Positions 8,792 through 20,146 of a stretch of DNA of 64,000 nt are shown piece by piece; the stretch's first letter is position 1; each line of letters starts with the position of its first letter. The position numbers and the translations under genes were made by a program. The notes beneath the pieces were generated by a model. The model saw only the letters and a program-made list of their open reading frames with translations. It made no database searches and was not told the origin of the DNA. Source of the stretch: Tetraselmis striata (taxonomy: Eukaryota; Chlorophyta; Chlorodendrophyceae; Chlorodendrales; Chlorodendraceae); contig VCJN01001247.1 in the NCBI GenBank assembly GCA_006384855.1, positions 1-64,000 of the forward strand, in the 5' to 3' direction.

Positions 8792-10761
8792 ATGCCGGCA
8801 AAGGGATGGATAGCGAGTGTGTCGAATGATGGCGTGTACACATGCAAGCACTGCCACGGCATCGTGACGGGTAGTAGTGAAAGGACGGCGCGAGAGCGGC
8901 ACTTCCGGAAATACCCGAACTGTAGCCACTCGTTGAAGCGTGCGGCTAAGTTGCGCCGCAAGGCCGCCTTATCACAAGCAGCAGCAGCAGGGGCGGCAGC
9001 AGCAGCAACAGCAACAGCAGCAACAAGCGCGGCAGCAGGAGTAGCTGCAGCCGTCGGAAACGGCCCGCCGGCGCCGGTCTCGGACGACGGCGGCTCGAAG
9101 GTGGACGATGTGATGGGCGTGGGGGAGGACCCCGTTGGCGAAGACGGTATGGACATCGACGCGCCTGCGTGGCCGCCGGCGGGCGTCGAACCCGCGATGA
9201 GGGCGTGATATGGAAAGGCGATCCCGGCGACTTCTACATGAAGGTCATCGCCAAGAAGTTCCGGGGAGTATGGCACTACGGCGTGATAACCGGCGTCGTT
9301 ACCGAGTGGGTGTTGGAGGACTACGGCGGGGGCGACCCAGTGGCGCGCTGTTTTCGAGGACGGTGACATTGTGGACCTTCTGCGTTCAGAGGTGAGTGGG
9401 CCCGGCCTGCGTGCTGGTGGCACCACTCAACTGCGGTTGTATGGAATCACACGCACCCGCCCGGTCGGCGTGGCAGGTTGTGGAGGCTATGGCGGCTGCC
9501 CAGGAGCACCCCCCTGTGGATGCGGACGGGGAGGCTCGCTTGGTAACCGTCCATCAAGGCGATGACTTGTCCAGTGAATCACGCACCTTGCCCGGCGTGC
9601 GTTCAACACAACCCGGCTGGCGGAGGCCAAGCAGAACACTGGCTGCCATGGCGTGTGCCATGTGCATGTGGTCCTGGGCTATGTCAGCATGATCAACCTC
9701 TTCCCCCTCGCGCCGTTCCACCTGTTTTTTTTTGGCTTGGGAAGGGACTTCTGGAGGAAATTTGTCACCGTGCAGGGCCACATTGGATTCCGAGCTATGA
9801 AGCAGGAAGACCGGCGCCAGGCTTTAGTCCCGATACCCAGCAACTTTGAACGCGGGTTGCGCCCTTCGTTTGCAGTGTCCAAGAATCGAAAGGTAACCCC
9901 CCCCCCCCCCCCCCCCGGGCGTGGGCGTGGGCGTGGGCGTGGGCGTGACGGCATTCCCCTCCATGACTGCAGGGTCAGGCAAGGTGACGGTGCAGTCCGG
10001 CTGGGTCATGGAGGACTGCTTGCACCACATGGAAACGTTTTCCATTCTTAACGCCGGTCCGCTGCTCGAGGAGGCCCGGGTGAAGGCGATCATGACCGAG
10101 AAGGAGCTTCGCGTCCCTAGGCGGTGCTTGGGCACATGTTCAAGCGCATGCAAGGAGCTGCGTGGTTCGTCACGCGGTGGGGGTTGCAGAATGTGGTGAC
10201 GGAGGAGGACGGCCCCGAGCGCAAGGCGCAGGTGGACGCGCTCACTAGGGAGGGGAGGACTCGATACCCCGCGCGGCGCCAAGGCGCGGCGGCCGGGGCA
10301 GCGCGGCGCCAAGGCGCGGCGGCCGGGGCAGCGCGGCGCCAAGGCGCGGCGGCCGGGGCAGCGCGGCGCCAAGGCGCGGCGGCCGGGGCAGCGCGGCGCC
10401 AAGGCGCGGCGGCCGGGGCAGCGCGGCGCCAAGACAGCGGCGGCCGGGGCAGCGCGGCGCCAAGGCGCGGCGGCCGGGGCAGCGCGGCGCCAAGGCGCGG
10501 CGGCCGGGGCAGCGCGGCGCCAAGACAGCGGCGGCCGGGGCAGCGCGGCGCCAAGACAGCGGCGGCCGGGGCAGCGCGGCGCCAAGACAGCGCATACAGC
10601 GGAATCGGCGGAAAGGGATGCATTACAAGCTGTGGACGGCAGCCGCTGAAAACTATGCGGTCATGCCGCAACAACCCCAGCACTGGCTTCTGGATACCTC
10701 TGATCTGGCTGACGGCGGCGGGCTGCGGGATGCAGGGCCGCATGACTGAGGTGGCGGTGCT
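8792..10761 (+). CDS. Transposon-like gene (CACTA/Plavaka-type features suspected), exons not fully resolved
   Basis: An open segment starting at ATG 8792 begins GMPAKGWIASV and contains a Cys/His cluster (CKHCHGIVTG...RHFRKYPNCSH) that looks like a small zinc-binding domain. An Ala run coded by gca/gcagca follows (about 8975-9055). Next is a segment reading FYMKVIAKKFRGVWHYGVI...VLEDYGGGD...FEDGDIVDLL, like a Tudor-type module, ending at a plausible donor (gag|gtgagt, 9391). Further blocks on the same strand read YVSMINLFPLAPFHLFFFG (about 9675-9735), SGWVMEDCLHHMETF (about 9998) and MHYKLWTAAAENYA (about 10619). The order 'hydrophobic MxxLFxLAPFHL block, then W-V-MEDWxxxMETF block' resembles algal transposase-like proteins I recall. 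The family assignment is from memory. A 30-bp minisatellite sits inside, and its 31-bp variants would break the frame. Confidence 0.4.
10271..10592. repeat. Minisatellite, 30/31-bp units, ten full copies plus a partial
   Basis: The unit is gcgcggcgccaaggcgcggc followed by ggccggggca. Units begin at 10271, 10301, 10331, 10361, 10391, 10421, 10452, 10482, 10512 and 10543, with a partial at 10574. Seven are 30 bp. Those at 10421, 10512 and 10543 are 31 bp, reading aagacagcgg in place of aaggcgcgg. The 30-bp form keeps frame (ARRQGAAAGA) and each 31-bp form shifts it. Confidence 0.9.
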
Positions 10762-10799
10762 GGTGAGCCCGCAGAGTCTGCATGCGGCGGAGGCGGCGC

Positions 10800-11360
10800 A
10801 GCCGCATAGGCACTAGACAATGCTCTGAAGCGAGCCCCAATTGTCTGCCCAGCGCCTGCCCCAATGTAACGCACCAGCTTGGCAGCAATTGGCAGTTCTT
10901 TTGCCCCCCCCCCCCCCTCCACCCCACAGACACACTACCAATACCAGTTTCTCATCCCGGCGGGCAGTTGATGCGTATACCCAGGCTTGTGCGTACGCGG
11001 TGCGGGGGGGGGGGGGGGGGGGGGAATCACTATAGCTAAGCTAGTGATGTGAGATATGAGTGCAGCAACAGATATTGTGCAAGATATAATACGATGGCAT
11101 GCAAGCGGGTCCCCGCTCTTCCACAATCATTGGCCCTGCTCCCTCTTGCCCCGCCCCCGGTGCCCTTTAGCTGCTCTCAGCATCCCGAGTGGGATGGGCG
11201 GGGCAGCGGTTGCTACCGAGTGAGGCGTAGCATCGTTTGCAGTAGCAACGCAGCCTTTCCGGTTGCATAGTGTGACGCAGCCTGGATGTAACCCAGCAGT
11301 ACGCGCAAAGTGCAAGTGTTACACGTCCGTGTGCCCCACCCAATGACATTGCGCCCGACC
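10800..11360. other. Non-coding stretch with C and G runs
   Basis: Contains a C run near 10904-10917 and a G run near 11003-11024. No frame here has recognisable content. Confidence 0.4.
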
Positions 11361-12062
11361 TCACTGACGGCATGTCTCGCTCTCCTTCAGCTCCTGGGCC
11401 GTCCGCCGCCTCACCCTGCGCACCCTACCAGCCGCGCGTGCCTTCTCGGAAGCCTCACACACGGCGGCGCGAGTCGCGTCGTGGAACGCGTCCCTGACAT
11501 GGCGGAACTCCGCCCTCTTCGTGGCCGTGGTCGGGCAGGGGACTGCCCGCTGATGGGTCGCCATGCATGGGTACTTGGGGCCGCACAAAGCCGGGGTGCC
11601 GTCGCAGCAACACTCCCAGTCCGTCCGTTGGCCGCAGTCCACGCATGACGGGCGTCCGGTCAGGACACGCACATGATAGTGCATGTGGCCGCCTCCCGCC
11701 ACTGCTCGTAGTGCTCCGGTCAACATGGCGACGAGCAAGTCGGCATGTCCCGCAGGTGGCTGCGGGGCGGGTGGCGCGAGCGCAGCCTCGCTCGCCTCGA
11801 CAACCCCCTCAGCCCGATCAGTCGCCTCGACCACGGCCTCCTCCGCCTCCTGACCCGGCGCACCAGGCGCATCATCGTCGCCTGGCAGGGCGTCCCCCCC
11901 CGCAACGGCGCCGTCGGCGGTGGCCGACGCCGTCGTGGCGGGGTGTTGTGAGGAGGTGGCCCTAGACATAGGTGGGGCCGGCACCGCCATGTGTTGCTCC
12001 ACATGCGGTGCGGTTCCTGACGCGACAGCTCCGTCGCACCAGTACCGGCGCCGGCACCCCAC
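11361..12062 (-). CDS. Hypothetical Cys-rich protein, possibly transposon-derived
   Basis: A 233-aa open frame, probably the 3' portion of a longer gene. The first half is Ala/Glu/Pro-rich and acidic. Near residues 139-165 is a compact cysteine cluster, C-V-D-C-G-Q-R-T-D-W-E-C-C-C then A-L-C-G and YPCMATH, spaced like a cross-brace zinc finger. The C-terminus is basic (RVRRVRRRTAQELKE). The arrangement CxxC-(R)T-x-C-x-C...LC...C-x-x-x-H recalls the C-terminal finger of piggyBac-like transposases, but no catalytic domain is visible in the flanks. I do not recognise the gene with confidence. Confidence 0.35.
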   Translation of the reverse strand: MGCRRRYWCDGAVASGTAPHVEQHMAVPAPPMSRATSSQHPATTASATADGAVAGGDALPGDDDAPGAPGQEAEEAVVEATDRAEGVVEASEAALAPPAPQPPAGHADLLVAMLTGALRAVAGGGHMHYHVRVLTGRPSCVDCGQRTDWECCCDGTPALCGPKYPCMATHQRAVPCPTTATKRAEFRHVRDAFHDATRAAVCEASEKARAAGRVRRVRRRTAQELKESETCRQ

Positions 12063-13021
12063 GCACGCCTGCTGGGCTTACCACCAACCGGCATGTTTCC
12101 TTTGGGAGGCGGTTCATCCGCGTCGGAGGTGAGCGGCGGTGCCTGTGTGGGTGTGGATACTGCCCGGCCATTAGGGCTCCCGCCGCCTGTCGCTCCGCCG
12201 ACCCACGCCGCGGCGTGTGCTGCGCCCCGCATAGTCGCCTCGAATATAATATACATGACGCGGGGACGGGGGGGGATTCGTGCGTTTCGTATGTCGGCGG
12301 AAAGGCGTGCGAAGCTGCGGCTGGCGAAGGTGGTGGAAGTAAGCGTGGCGGCGTCGGCGGCGTATTACCGTGCGTGCATGCGTGCGCAACCCCGCGGCAG
12401 CAAGCGCCGGACTCGGCGTGTGCCAGCGGCAGAGCTGCGAAGCCATGGACACGGTACGGGATGCCAAGTCTGGCTAAGCAACTGCCGAGGCTGGCGGCTT
12501 AACCCCCATGTCCGGCGGTTGAGGGACGGAAAGTGCGTAGAAGTTGATCGGGAAAGCGGGCATATAAGCCTGGCTGTGCTAGGTTCCTATTAAGTAATGG
12601 CGGTTTGTGCTAAGTAATTCTTAGGGGTAGACCATGCAGCGCAGGTAGGGGGCGGTATAAATGAGGCCGGGCACATATACTGCTCCACGAAACGACACTG
12701 TCGCACGTGTAGTTGAATAGACGCCCCCCCCCCCCCCCCCCCCCGCCCCCCCCCCCCCCCCCCCCCCGGCCGGGTCGGCCCGCCGGGTCGGCCCGCCGAC
12801 CCGCCACGGCATGTAATATCTGTCATGCATCGCCGGGGTATGTGTGAGTGGATGCCCCGCCGCCACATCCCCCCCCCCCCCCCCCCCCCCCCCATTTACA
12901 CTTGTGCACTCATAAAGTTTGGGCTGGTTTCGGAGCAATACATGTACGTATGTATATACATACAATGGAACGTAGGACCTGCGCGGAAAGAGGGGGGGCT
13001 GGCGGAATGCGTTGGGGGTGC
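12063..13021. other. Non-coding stretch with long C runs
   Basis: A basic 12256-12592 plus-strand frame (MTRGRGGIRAFRMSAERR...) has no recognisable domain. Two very C-rich tracts follow (about 12723-12768, interrupted by one G, and 12870-12893). No gene is called. Confidence 0.4.
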
Positions 13022-14147
13022 GTAGAGTAGCGTGTTGGTGAGATTCGGGGTGCATCGGACGCCGGATGCCCATCCACCCAGCGTAAAAGACGCGTACGTA
13101 ATATTCACACTATATATATTCACACGCAAATGTGTAAAAACCGGACATTCCGTGCCGGATGGGTGGGAATACGGCGTCCGATGCAGCCAAAACCCCAGCA
13201 ACACGCTATTCTGTGCACCGCCAATGCACTCCGCCAGCACCGCCTCATTCTCTGTCGATTTCGAAAACGCCTTCACATTACCCACCGCTAATTGCAATTG
13301 CCACCGTGTAATGTTGTCACGATGTGCGCACACAACAACACTTACTACCGGTTCCGACGCGGATGGAGGCGAGGCTTGCGGAGTGCGTTGGGGGTGCGTA
13401 GAGTAGCGTGTTGCAAATAATTGGGGTGCATCGGACGCCGGATGCCGCACCCACCCGGCGTAAAAGACGCGTAATATTCACACGTTATTAACACACAAAT
13501 GTGTGAAAACCGGACATTCCGTGCCGGATGGGTGGGAATACGGCGTCCGATGCAGCCAAAACCCCAGCAACACGCTATTCTGTGCACCGCCAATGCACTC
13601 CGCCAGCACCGCCTCATTCTCTGTCGATTTCGAAAACGCCTTCACATTACCCACCGCTAATTGCAATTGCCACCGTGTAATGTTGTCACGATGTGCGCAC
13701 ACAACAACACTTACTACCGGTTCCGACGCGGATGGAGGCGAGGCTTGCGGAGTGCGTTTGGGGGTGCGTAGAGTAGCGTGCTGCAAATAATTGGGGTGCA
13801 TCGGACGCCGGATGCCGCACCCACCCGGCGTAAAAGACGCGTAATATTCACACTGCTTTATTAACACACAAATGTGTGAAAACCGGACATTCCGTGCCGG
13901 ATGGGTGGGAATACGGCGTCCGATGCAGCCAAAACCCCAGCAACACGCTATTCTGTGCACCGCCAATGCACTCCGCCAGCACCGCCTCATTCTCTGTCGA
14001 TTTCGAAAACGCCTTCACATTATCCACCGCTAATAATTGCAATTGCCACCGTGTAATGTTGTCACGATGTGCGCACACAACAACACTTACTACCGGTTCC
14101 GACGCGGATGGAGGCGAGGCTTGCGGAGTGCACTTGCGGTGCACAGA
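13022..14147. repeat. Tandem array, about 370-376 bp period, three copies
   Basis: Units start at the phrase gtagagtagcgtg(t/c)tg at 13022, 13398 and 13768, and the third ends near 14147. Each unit contains an imperfect inverted repeat of about 36 bp: tgcatcggacgccggatg... on the left and ...cggcgtccgatgca on the right, separated by an AT-richer loop. On the minus strand each unit is open and encodes a repeated stretch beginning VVCAHRDNITRWQLQLAVG, so the array may be an amplified exon. I do not recognise the peptide. Confidence 0.8.
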
Positions 14148-15160
14148 CTAGCGGGAGACTAGACCCATTGTCGCTTATTTACAAGCACGGGCGGTGCTGC
14201 CAGACCTGATCGTCTACGGCCGATATAATATTCACACTATATTAACATCGGTGCACACCGCCGCACACCGCCGCACAACGCTGCGCGCGCACATTCGTCG
14301 CACACATTATCCCGGATTCACTCGCCGTATCCATTACGCCGTGCTACTTCAACAATAAACATTGCGAAATTACACCGACACAATGCCGCACCGACTAGCT
14401 CTTGACAATACGTGCATATAAATAGTAGTGGCGCGCTGCTCCTCGCCTCCGATGTGTCGTTGACTGCTGCGGAAGGCGGTCGTCGACTGGGTGTTAGTTT
14501 CTCCACCTCGGCCGCCCCCCCCCCCCCCCCCCCCCCCGCCCCCCCCCCCCCCCCCCCTTCACCGCTCACAGCGCCATGGCCGACCTCGCCCCCCCGGGCA
14601 AAAGTGGGCGGCGAGCCTTGTTGTCTCGCGTGTCCGCGCAGCCGGACAGTCCGAGGATGCAACCCGGTGTATGCTCGTAGCCAGCACGCACCCCCGCAAC
14701 ACCAGCATGCTCACATTGTCGGAGCGTCGCATCGAGCCAGCTCGTATCCCACGATGAGGTACCCGGCAGCCGAAAGAGCGCCAAAGCCATGCTGTTAATC
14801 GAGGGGGGCAATCCGTCCTCAGCCGACAGTGGCAGCCCGCCGAGCTATGCGGGTCGATCGTGCTCAGTAGCCGCGCCGCTCGCTGCTGCCGGAGAGCATC
14901 TTGCGCAGCGTACTGCCTGGCATCGCGCAGGGCACGAAGGTGACGCCCTCACCGCCTTGCCCATGGCGGCAATAAATACCTCCAGCGGATAAGCCGCAAG
15001 TCCGCCGAAAACAACACAACGGGGCGACGCTGCAGCACGCGGGCGGGAGCGCGTCACCCAGAAGCCATAAAGGATGTATATAGGGTAGTTGCTATTGATT
15101 TCTGCCACTATTAGGTAGTATATTAGCGCCATATTCCGACCATTGTTGCAATTGCACACC
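14148..15160 (-). other. Unresolved coding-like remnants
   Basis: Minus-strand frames such as ELVGAALCRCNFAMFIVEVA (about 14340-14400) and CVVFGGLAAYPLEVFIAAMG (about 14955-15020) look more protein-like than their surroundings. They change frame repeatedly and are interrupted by two C tracts (about 14514-14556). They may be remnants of one gene that also included the tandem array just downstream. No family is recognised. Confidence 0.25.
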
Positions 15161-15881
15161 ACGGTCAGACGGAGAATCGGAGATGACCCCTGTGTACAAT
15201 CGAGGGGGGCTGTTGGAATCTGCTCGATACGCTAGCACCAGGCCGATACCCTTGCATCGGCCGGGCACATGTCGCGCGCGCCTGTCTCCCAGTCCGCCGG
15301 GCGCTCAGTTTCCACTCTCTTCATGCCCACAGTCGCCGTATCTCAAGCCCGGCTCGCTGCTCCCAGTGTAAGATGCTCCGAGCACTTCCACTCACCACCA
15401 CCTCTGCGGTTGAGCCATTTACCTTCGCCTATGATTCAGGCGACTGGCAGAGCCATGAAGTCACTACGTTGAAGCTCCGGAAATGTCGCTAAATTTCTTG
15501 ATCTTGTGGATCTGCCTCCCTTGTCAATTGAGAGGAGGAAACATTTGGCACTTGCCCTGGCCTGCAAAGGATGGCATGTAATGGGCGCAACCGACCCTGT
15601 GCGGGATCACGACCTCGAGCCGGAAGTCAGCCAGGCCACGGCGCTGCATGTGTTTAAGTTGCAACATATATCAAATTTGTTGCTTCACATCCCTCAAGAG
15701 CATGGATCCGTTCAATGGTGGTGGCATTATCTGCTACACGTAGGGCAACACGCACATGATTATCATCTCTTCTATGGTGGCCACATGCAGTCTATCACGT
15801 TGAAATGAAGCTGGACGTCAGCCGGCTATTGTGTTGCATGCATCTTTTGTTTTGGTGCGTCTCACGCTTTCTTTCATGCCG
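15161..15881. other. Intergenic, no gene seen
   Basis: Downstream flank of the isoaspartyl dipeptidase gene. A few short plus-strand frames (15372-15800) have no recognisable domain. Confidence 0.4.
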
Positions 15882-17847
15882 CTACACCTCAAACATGCCC
15901 TTCTTCACCCACCCGTCGGGCGCGCTCTTGAGCAGCTGTCCGCCAGCTAGGACGTACTGCAATTGCAGCCCATCGCCCGACAGCAAGATCAGATCCGCCG
16001 GGCCGCGGGTCGCCAGCTGCCCCGCATGAGGTAGGCCGAGTGCGGCCGCCGGGTTGGTTGTAAATAGCGGCACCGCCTCCGCCAGTGGCCAAGCATGCTC
16101 GAGCACCAATGCCCGCAGCAGAGCCAGCAGGCTGCCGGGCGAGCTTGCAGAGTAACGCACCTAGGCGGTGGGCGAACATTAGTGGGAGAAAGATTGGGGG
16201 GGGTTTCATGGGGGCAAGGGGGGGGGGGGGGGGGGGGGGGGATTCATGTAGTGACGCCCAACTAGGCAGCGGCGTTATAGGTCAACCATCCCATGGTAAC
16301 GAGAAGGCCTCTACAGCTGTCATCAGCAAGCCGGCAGTTACAGAGAGCGTACTACACTGGCAGAGTGGCAGGAATGAATATCCGTATATTTGAATTAGAC
16401 GAAAAAAAGTTCACAGACTGTTGGTGAGTGCGTTTCTTTCCTGTGCGCCAGCATGTATGTATTCCTTGTTTTTATTTGATGGTGGCCACGCCACGGTGTT
16501 GCAATGTACATGAATGACGGACTGCATAGGCCGATGTAGCGACGCCACCGTGGGCCTGCTTTGGTCACTGCATGTAAGGGTGAGCGACATGGGATGTATG
16601 GGGCTGACCAGCTTGCCGTCGGAGTCAAACTCAGGGAAGGAGCCGAAGGCATCGGTGGAGATAGAGACGCGGGACAGCAGGCCGCCGCCGCCTGGGGCCG
16701 CGTGCCAGTCGAGCACCGCGGCGAGTGTGTCATTGGCGCCGGTGCCGTCGGCGGTGAAGTCGACGCGCCCCCCGTAGCGCTCGATCCACTCGCGCGCCTC
16801 GGCTAACAGCACGGGGCCGCGGCTGCTGCAGTGTGTCGGCAGCAGGTGCTCTGCCGGTAGCGCACCGCCGGAAGCGGCGACCGCCAAGCGGAGCGGTGCG
16901 AGGCCGGTGCTCGCGGATCCAACGTGAAGGTGCGTGATGCCCTTCTTGCCTGCAAGCATGCCCGCCACCTGCACGCGCACGCATCGCACCCCGAGTCCAG
17001 ACGACCGCGTCAGCCAGTGCCCAGACGACGCCGCAACCCGGCTCCGAGAAGTGGAAATACTCAATTCGCCGCGGTTTTTTTTCCATCCTGATTTAATACT
17101 ATTATTAAGGATTTCTTAATGCCGATGAATATGTAATTAGTATAGGGGGAAACCGTCTGTCTCGTATTTACTCCTCACTCGTCTTAGCGCAGGGTTCTGT
17201 CGCGGTAATGTCTCGGAAATAATACTACCCGACAACGTGCGCACCCGAACCTCCTCCGCAAGGCGCAGCAACTCCTGGGCCGACGGCCACGATGAACGGT
17301 GGTCGCTGATGGCGAGCTCGCCTGTGCCCAGCACTCGCGACAGGAGCTGGACGTCCCGTGCGGCGCTGCCTGTGATAGACAGCGGCGGACAGCAGCCGTA
17401 GCTGCCAGACCAGGTGAACACGCGCAGGCCATCGTCCGCCAGGGCGTTCGCCTTGGCGGATAGCTCCTCCAGGCTGCGGCCCACGCCATCCGTCCCCAGC
17501 ACCCCAACTACGGTGGTGATGCCCGCGTCGATGATCGCAGAGACGCCGGCCTCGGGGGTGCGGCTTCCAGGGCCGAGCTCGCCCCCGCCGCCGGCGATGT
17601 GGCTGTGCAGGTCGACCAAGCCCGGCAGCATCAACAGCCCCCGGGCGTCCAGCACCTCGCCGCCCAGCTCCCACACCGCGGCGCGACTCACCGAGCCGAT
17701 CCTCAGCACCTTCCCACCGCCCACCAGCACGTCCGCGACGCCCACCTCCTCAGGATCGTACAGCGAGGCGCCGGCGATGAGGAGCAGGCTGGCGTTGCGA
17801 AGGGCGGCCAACGACGGGGAGTGTTGCTGGCGCACCCCGCGCTGCAT
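15882..17847 (-). CDS. iadA-like: Isoaspartyl dipeptidase-like amidohydrolase (peptidase family M38), 3 exons
   Basis: Predicted binuclear zinc amidohydrolase that cleaves beta-aspartyl dipeptides arising from breakdown of isoaspartyl-damaged proteins. Exons 17847-17251, 16968-16609 and 16160-15882 join in phase 0 to 411 aa, close to the 390 aa of the E. coli enzyme. Features seen: LYDPEEVGVADVLVGGGK at the N-terminus, metal-binding HxH in DLHSHIAGGGGE, then RTPE, VVGVLGTDG and ITGSAARDV. The ISDHRS motif and the GKKGITHLHVG segment (metal-bridging lysine region and a histidine ligand) follow. PTHC (second histidine) and STDAFGSFPEFD (catalytic Asp region) come next, and the C-terminal TTNPAAALGLP / GPADLILL block is typical of amidohydrolases. 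The start is uncertain: the frame stays open to 18141, which would add 98 residues with no family match, so I chose ATG 17847. The second intron carries a 24-nt G run. The sequence is bacterial in character, so an origin by ancient transfer is possible. Confidence 0.88.
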
Positions 17848-20015
17848 TGTCCCTGCGTTGGTGTCGCCGCCATAGACTGACCGGGCAGGCTGAACGATCT
17901 CGTCGAGCACGGAAGGCCCAGAGCTGGCATAGATTCCGCCACCAGTCATCTCCTGGCCGCACATCAGTAACACGACAAGCACCCTAACTGGCGTTCGAGA
18001 GCGGACGACTATTTCGACACTGCGCGGGGACGTCATTGCGCCTATTCGCCGCGCTGCCACCAACGAAACCCTGCCGACCGCGGACTGCAGGCAGGTGATG
18101 TCAGCTGGTGTAGTACACACGGCGAGTGCTGGCGCAGTCACGCTCCCTTCGTGCTCTCTAGGCTTTCCCGGCGGGTGGGCGGCAGCTGTGCGTCTGTCGA
18201 ACCTGCATGTGCTTTGGGGGCGTTACGGTTCCTGCGGACATGTTTAAAATATTATAAGACGGCAAGTGAGCACTATCTGTCATCGGCCAACTCATCCGTT
18301 TTTTCGATCTGCGCGCTGTCGTCATCGTCGGGGAGAATGGGCGGGCGCGCAAGTTCGCAGGATGACAGCTTCTTATGGCGCTGCTTGGCGCTGGTCAGGG
18401 GATGGTTTCGGAGCAGCGAACTGCAGTGATGGTTTCGAAGCGACGACAACGCAATCCTTCAAATTGAAAATTGAACATTCTTACAACAACTGCTAATCCT
18501 GCCATGTTTTTCAAAGCATAGCAGCTGGCCAGCTGCCTCATGGCCCGGCTGCATGAACCCACATGGGCGCATAGGGTATGTTGCTTGCGCATTGCCCATG
18601 GCATGCAACCCTCTAATGGCCTAGTCGCAATCTTTATATATTCATACATATTTCTAAGCCAATACCGATACTGAGTACAGACGCTGCAAGGGTTTCATGG
18701 CTGCTGCTGGTGCGAGTACTCCTGTCCCGGCGGGCAGGCAGGCGAGAGAAAAACGAATGGATTGACGACCAAGGCAATTATGCGGTTGGGCCAACCATTC
18801 CATCTCACTACATGCCATTTGTTGCAGCAAACGAATGAGCAGTGGGCGTGATATTTGACAACAAGCATCATGCTGCTCGGCCTACTTGTGGCAGCCATGC
18901 GCCCGGGACAGCAAGGCAGCCAGCGCATGATAGCGCGGGCAGTTAGCACTAGGGACTAGTTATCTAGTAGCAGATGCTTACAGCAACGCCGTTGGTGATG
19001 CTAGTGTGGGGCCGTGCCTGCTGGGAAGGGATACTCCATGTACAAGTGCGCTTTCAACTTTTGAGAACCATGCCGCATGTGGTAATGATATATATTGTAC
19101 TCTGAAGCGCGGATTCTGCCTTTTGTTCGCGCAGTATTGTTTTGTTTTTCTTTGATGAAAGGAGACCTGTGACTATAGTTGTACATGACAAGAATTGCGG
19201 CTGAATGATGCCGTGTGCTTTAATGCCGCTATAAATTCTGATATTGAAAAAATGGCAGCAAACTGCCATTAGTACTTGTTTGTAAAAACATGTTTGTTGC
19301 TTGTGCACAAGTAGCGCATGAAACCGTCAAATCGCCTAACAAATTATTGTATGATGCCCTACTGCCACTTCCTGTCAGAACGTACGAATCCGGCGGACTC
19401 ACAGCTGCACCGAATAAGTATCCTCAAATAACAACTATGGCGTACTGACATTCTTGCGGATTGCAGCAGTAGCAAAAAGGCCGCAGCAAATAACTGCGTG
19501 ATGATCAATATTGATTACATACTGCTTTCTCATCCCTATGACGATGCCATCAAATCATTGGCATGCGCCCCAGCTGCGCCTTTTGCTGTGGCTCTTACCG
19601 CAAGCTGGTACATCGGGCAGATGATTGGCAGCCGCCCAACACTGACGATGAAAGCAGATGCTGGGGGCGCGCAACCTTGGCTGCTATTCCTGTTAATATC
19701 TCTTGGGATACTCATCCGATCCCCACAAACGTCGGCGGCGGTTGGGCACACGCGAGGTGTCAACAGCACATGCCTCCTCTGCCACTTCTGACATGTGCTG
19801 CCCGGTGCGACCCCTCACTCCACCCCACAAAGACTCAGCCAAAAATGGCAAAAAACAGCAGGTATGTCGTGACATGTCGTCATCACATGCACCACAGATG
19901 TGGAGGGCAGTTGTCACACTTTGTTCCTTTCAGCTACGGATTGTCAATGCAATGCCGGCAGCAGCAAGAAGCTGTCATTACATACAGGCTACAAATGTAG
20001 AGTCATTGGCCCCAC
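17848..20015. other. Intergenic, no recognisable gene
   Basis: About 2.2 kb between the dipeptidase gene and the tandem duplication. The part next to the gene (to 18141) is open in the gene's frame and may be 5' UTR or an N-terminal extension. The rest (18150-20015) is less GC-rich and has only short, unrecognised frames on both strands. Confidence 0.4.
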
Positions 20016-20146
20016 AAATGGTTTGTCCTTACTGATCGCATATTCTACCATGGTCTTGTCTTTGCCCTCATTGGCTTGGTCGCGACAGCGGCGCCAATCT
20101 GAGCCGCTGAAAACATGCCTCCCTACGCTCCGTGGTTGAGCAGGGG

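Noticed and set aside
10271-10592. CRISPR-like array
   Set aside because: The repeats are head to tail with no unique spacers. It is a minisatellite, and the organism is a eukaryote.
15372-15480. Possible kinase-domain remnant (EPFTFAYDSGDWQSHEVTTL)
   Set aside because: Faint likeness to the start of an alpha-kinase domain, but it stops within about 30 residues and nothing further matches.
17848-18141. 98-residue N-terminal extension of the isoaspartyl dipeptidase
   Set aside because: The frame is open, but the family starts near the LYDPEEVG block and the extension has no targeting-peptide look. The later ATG gives normal length.
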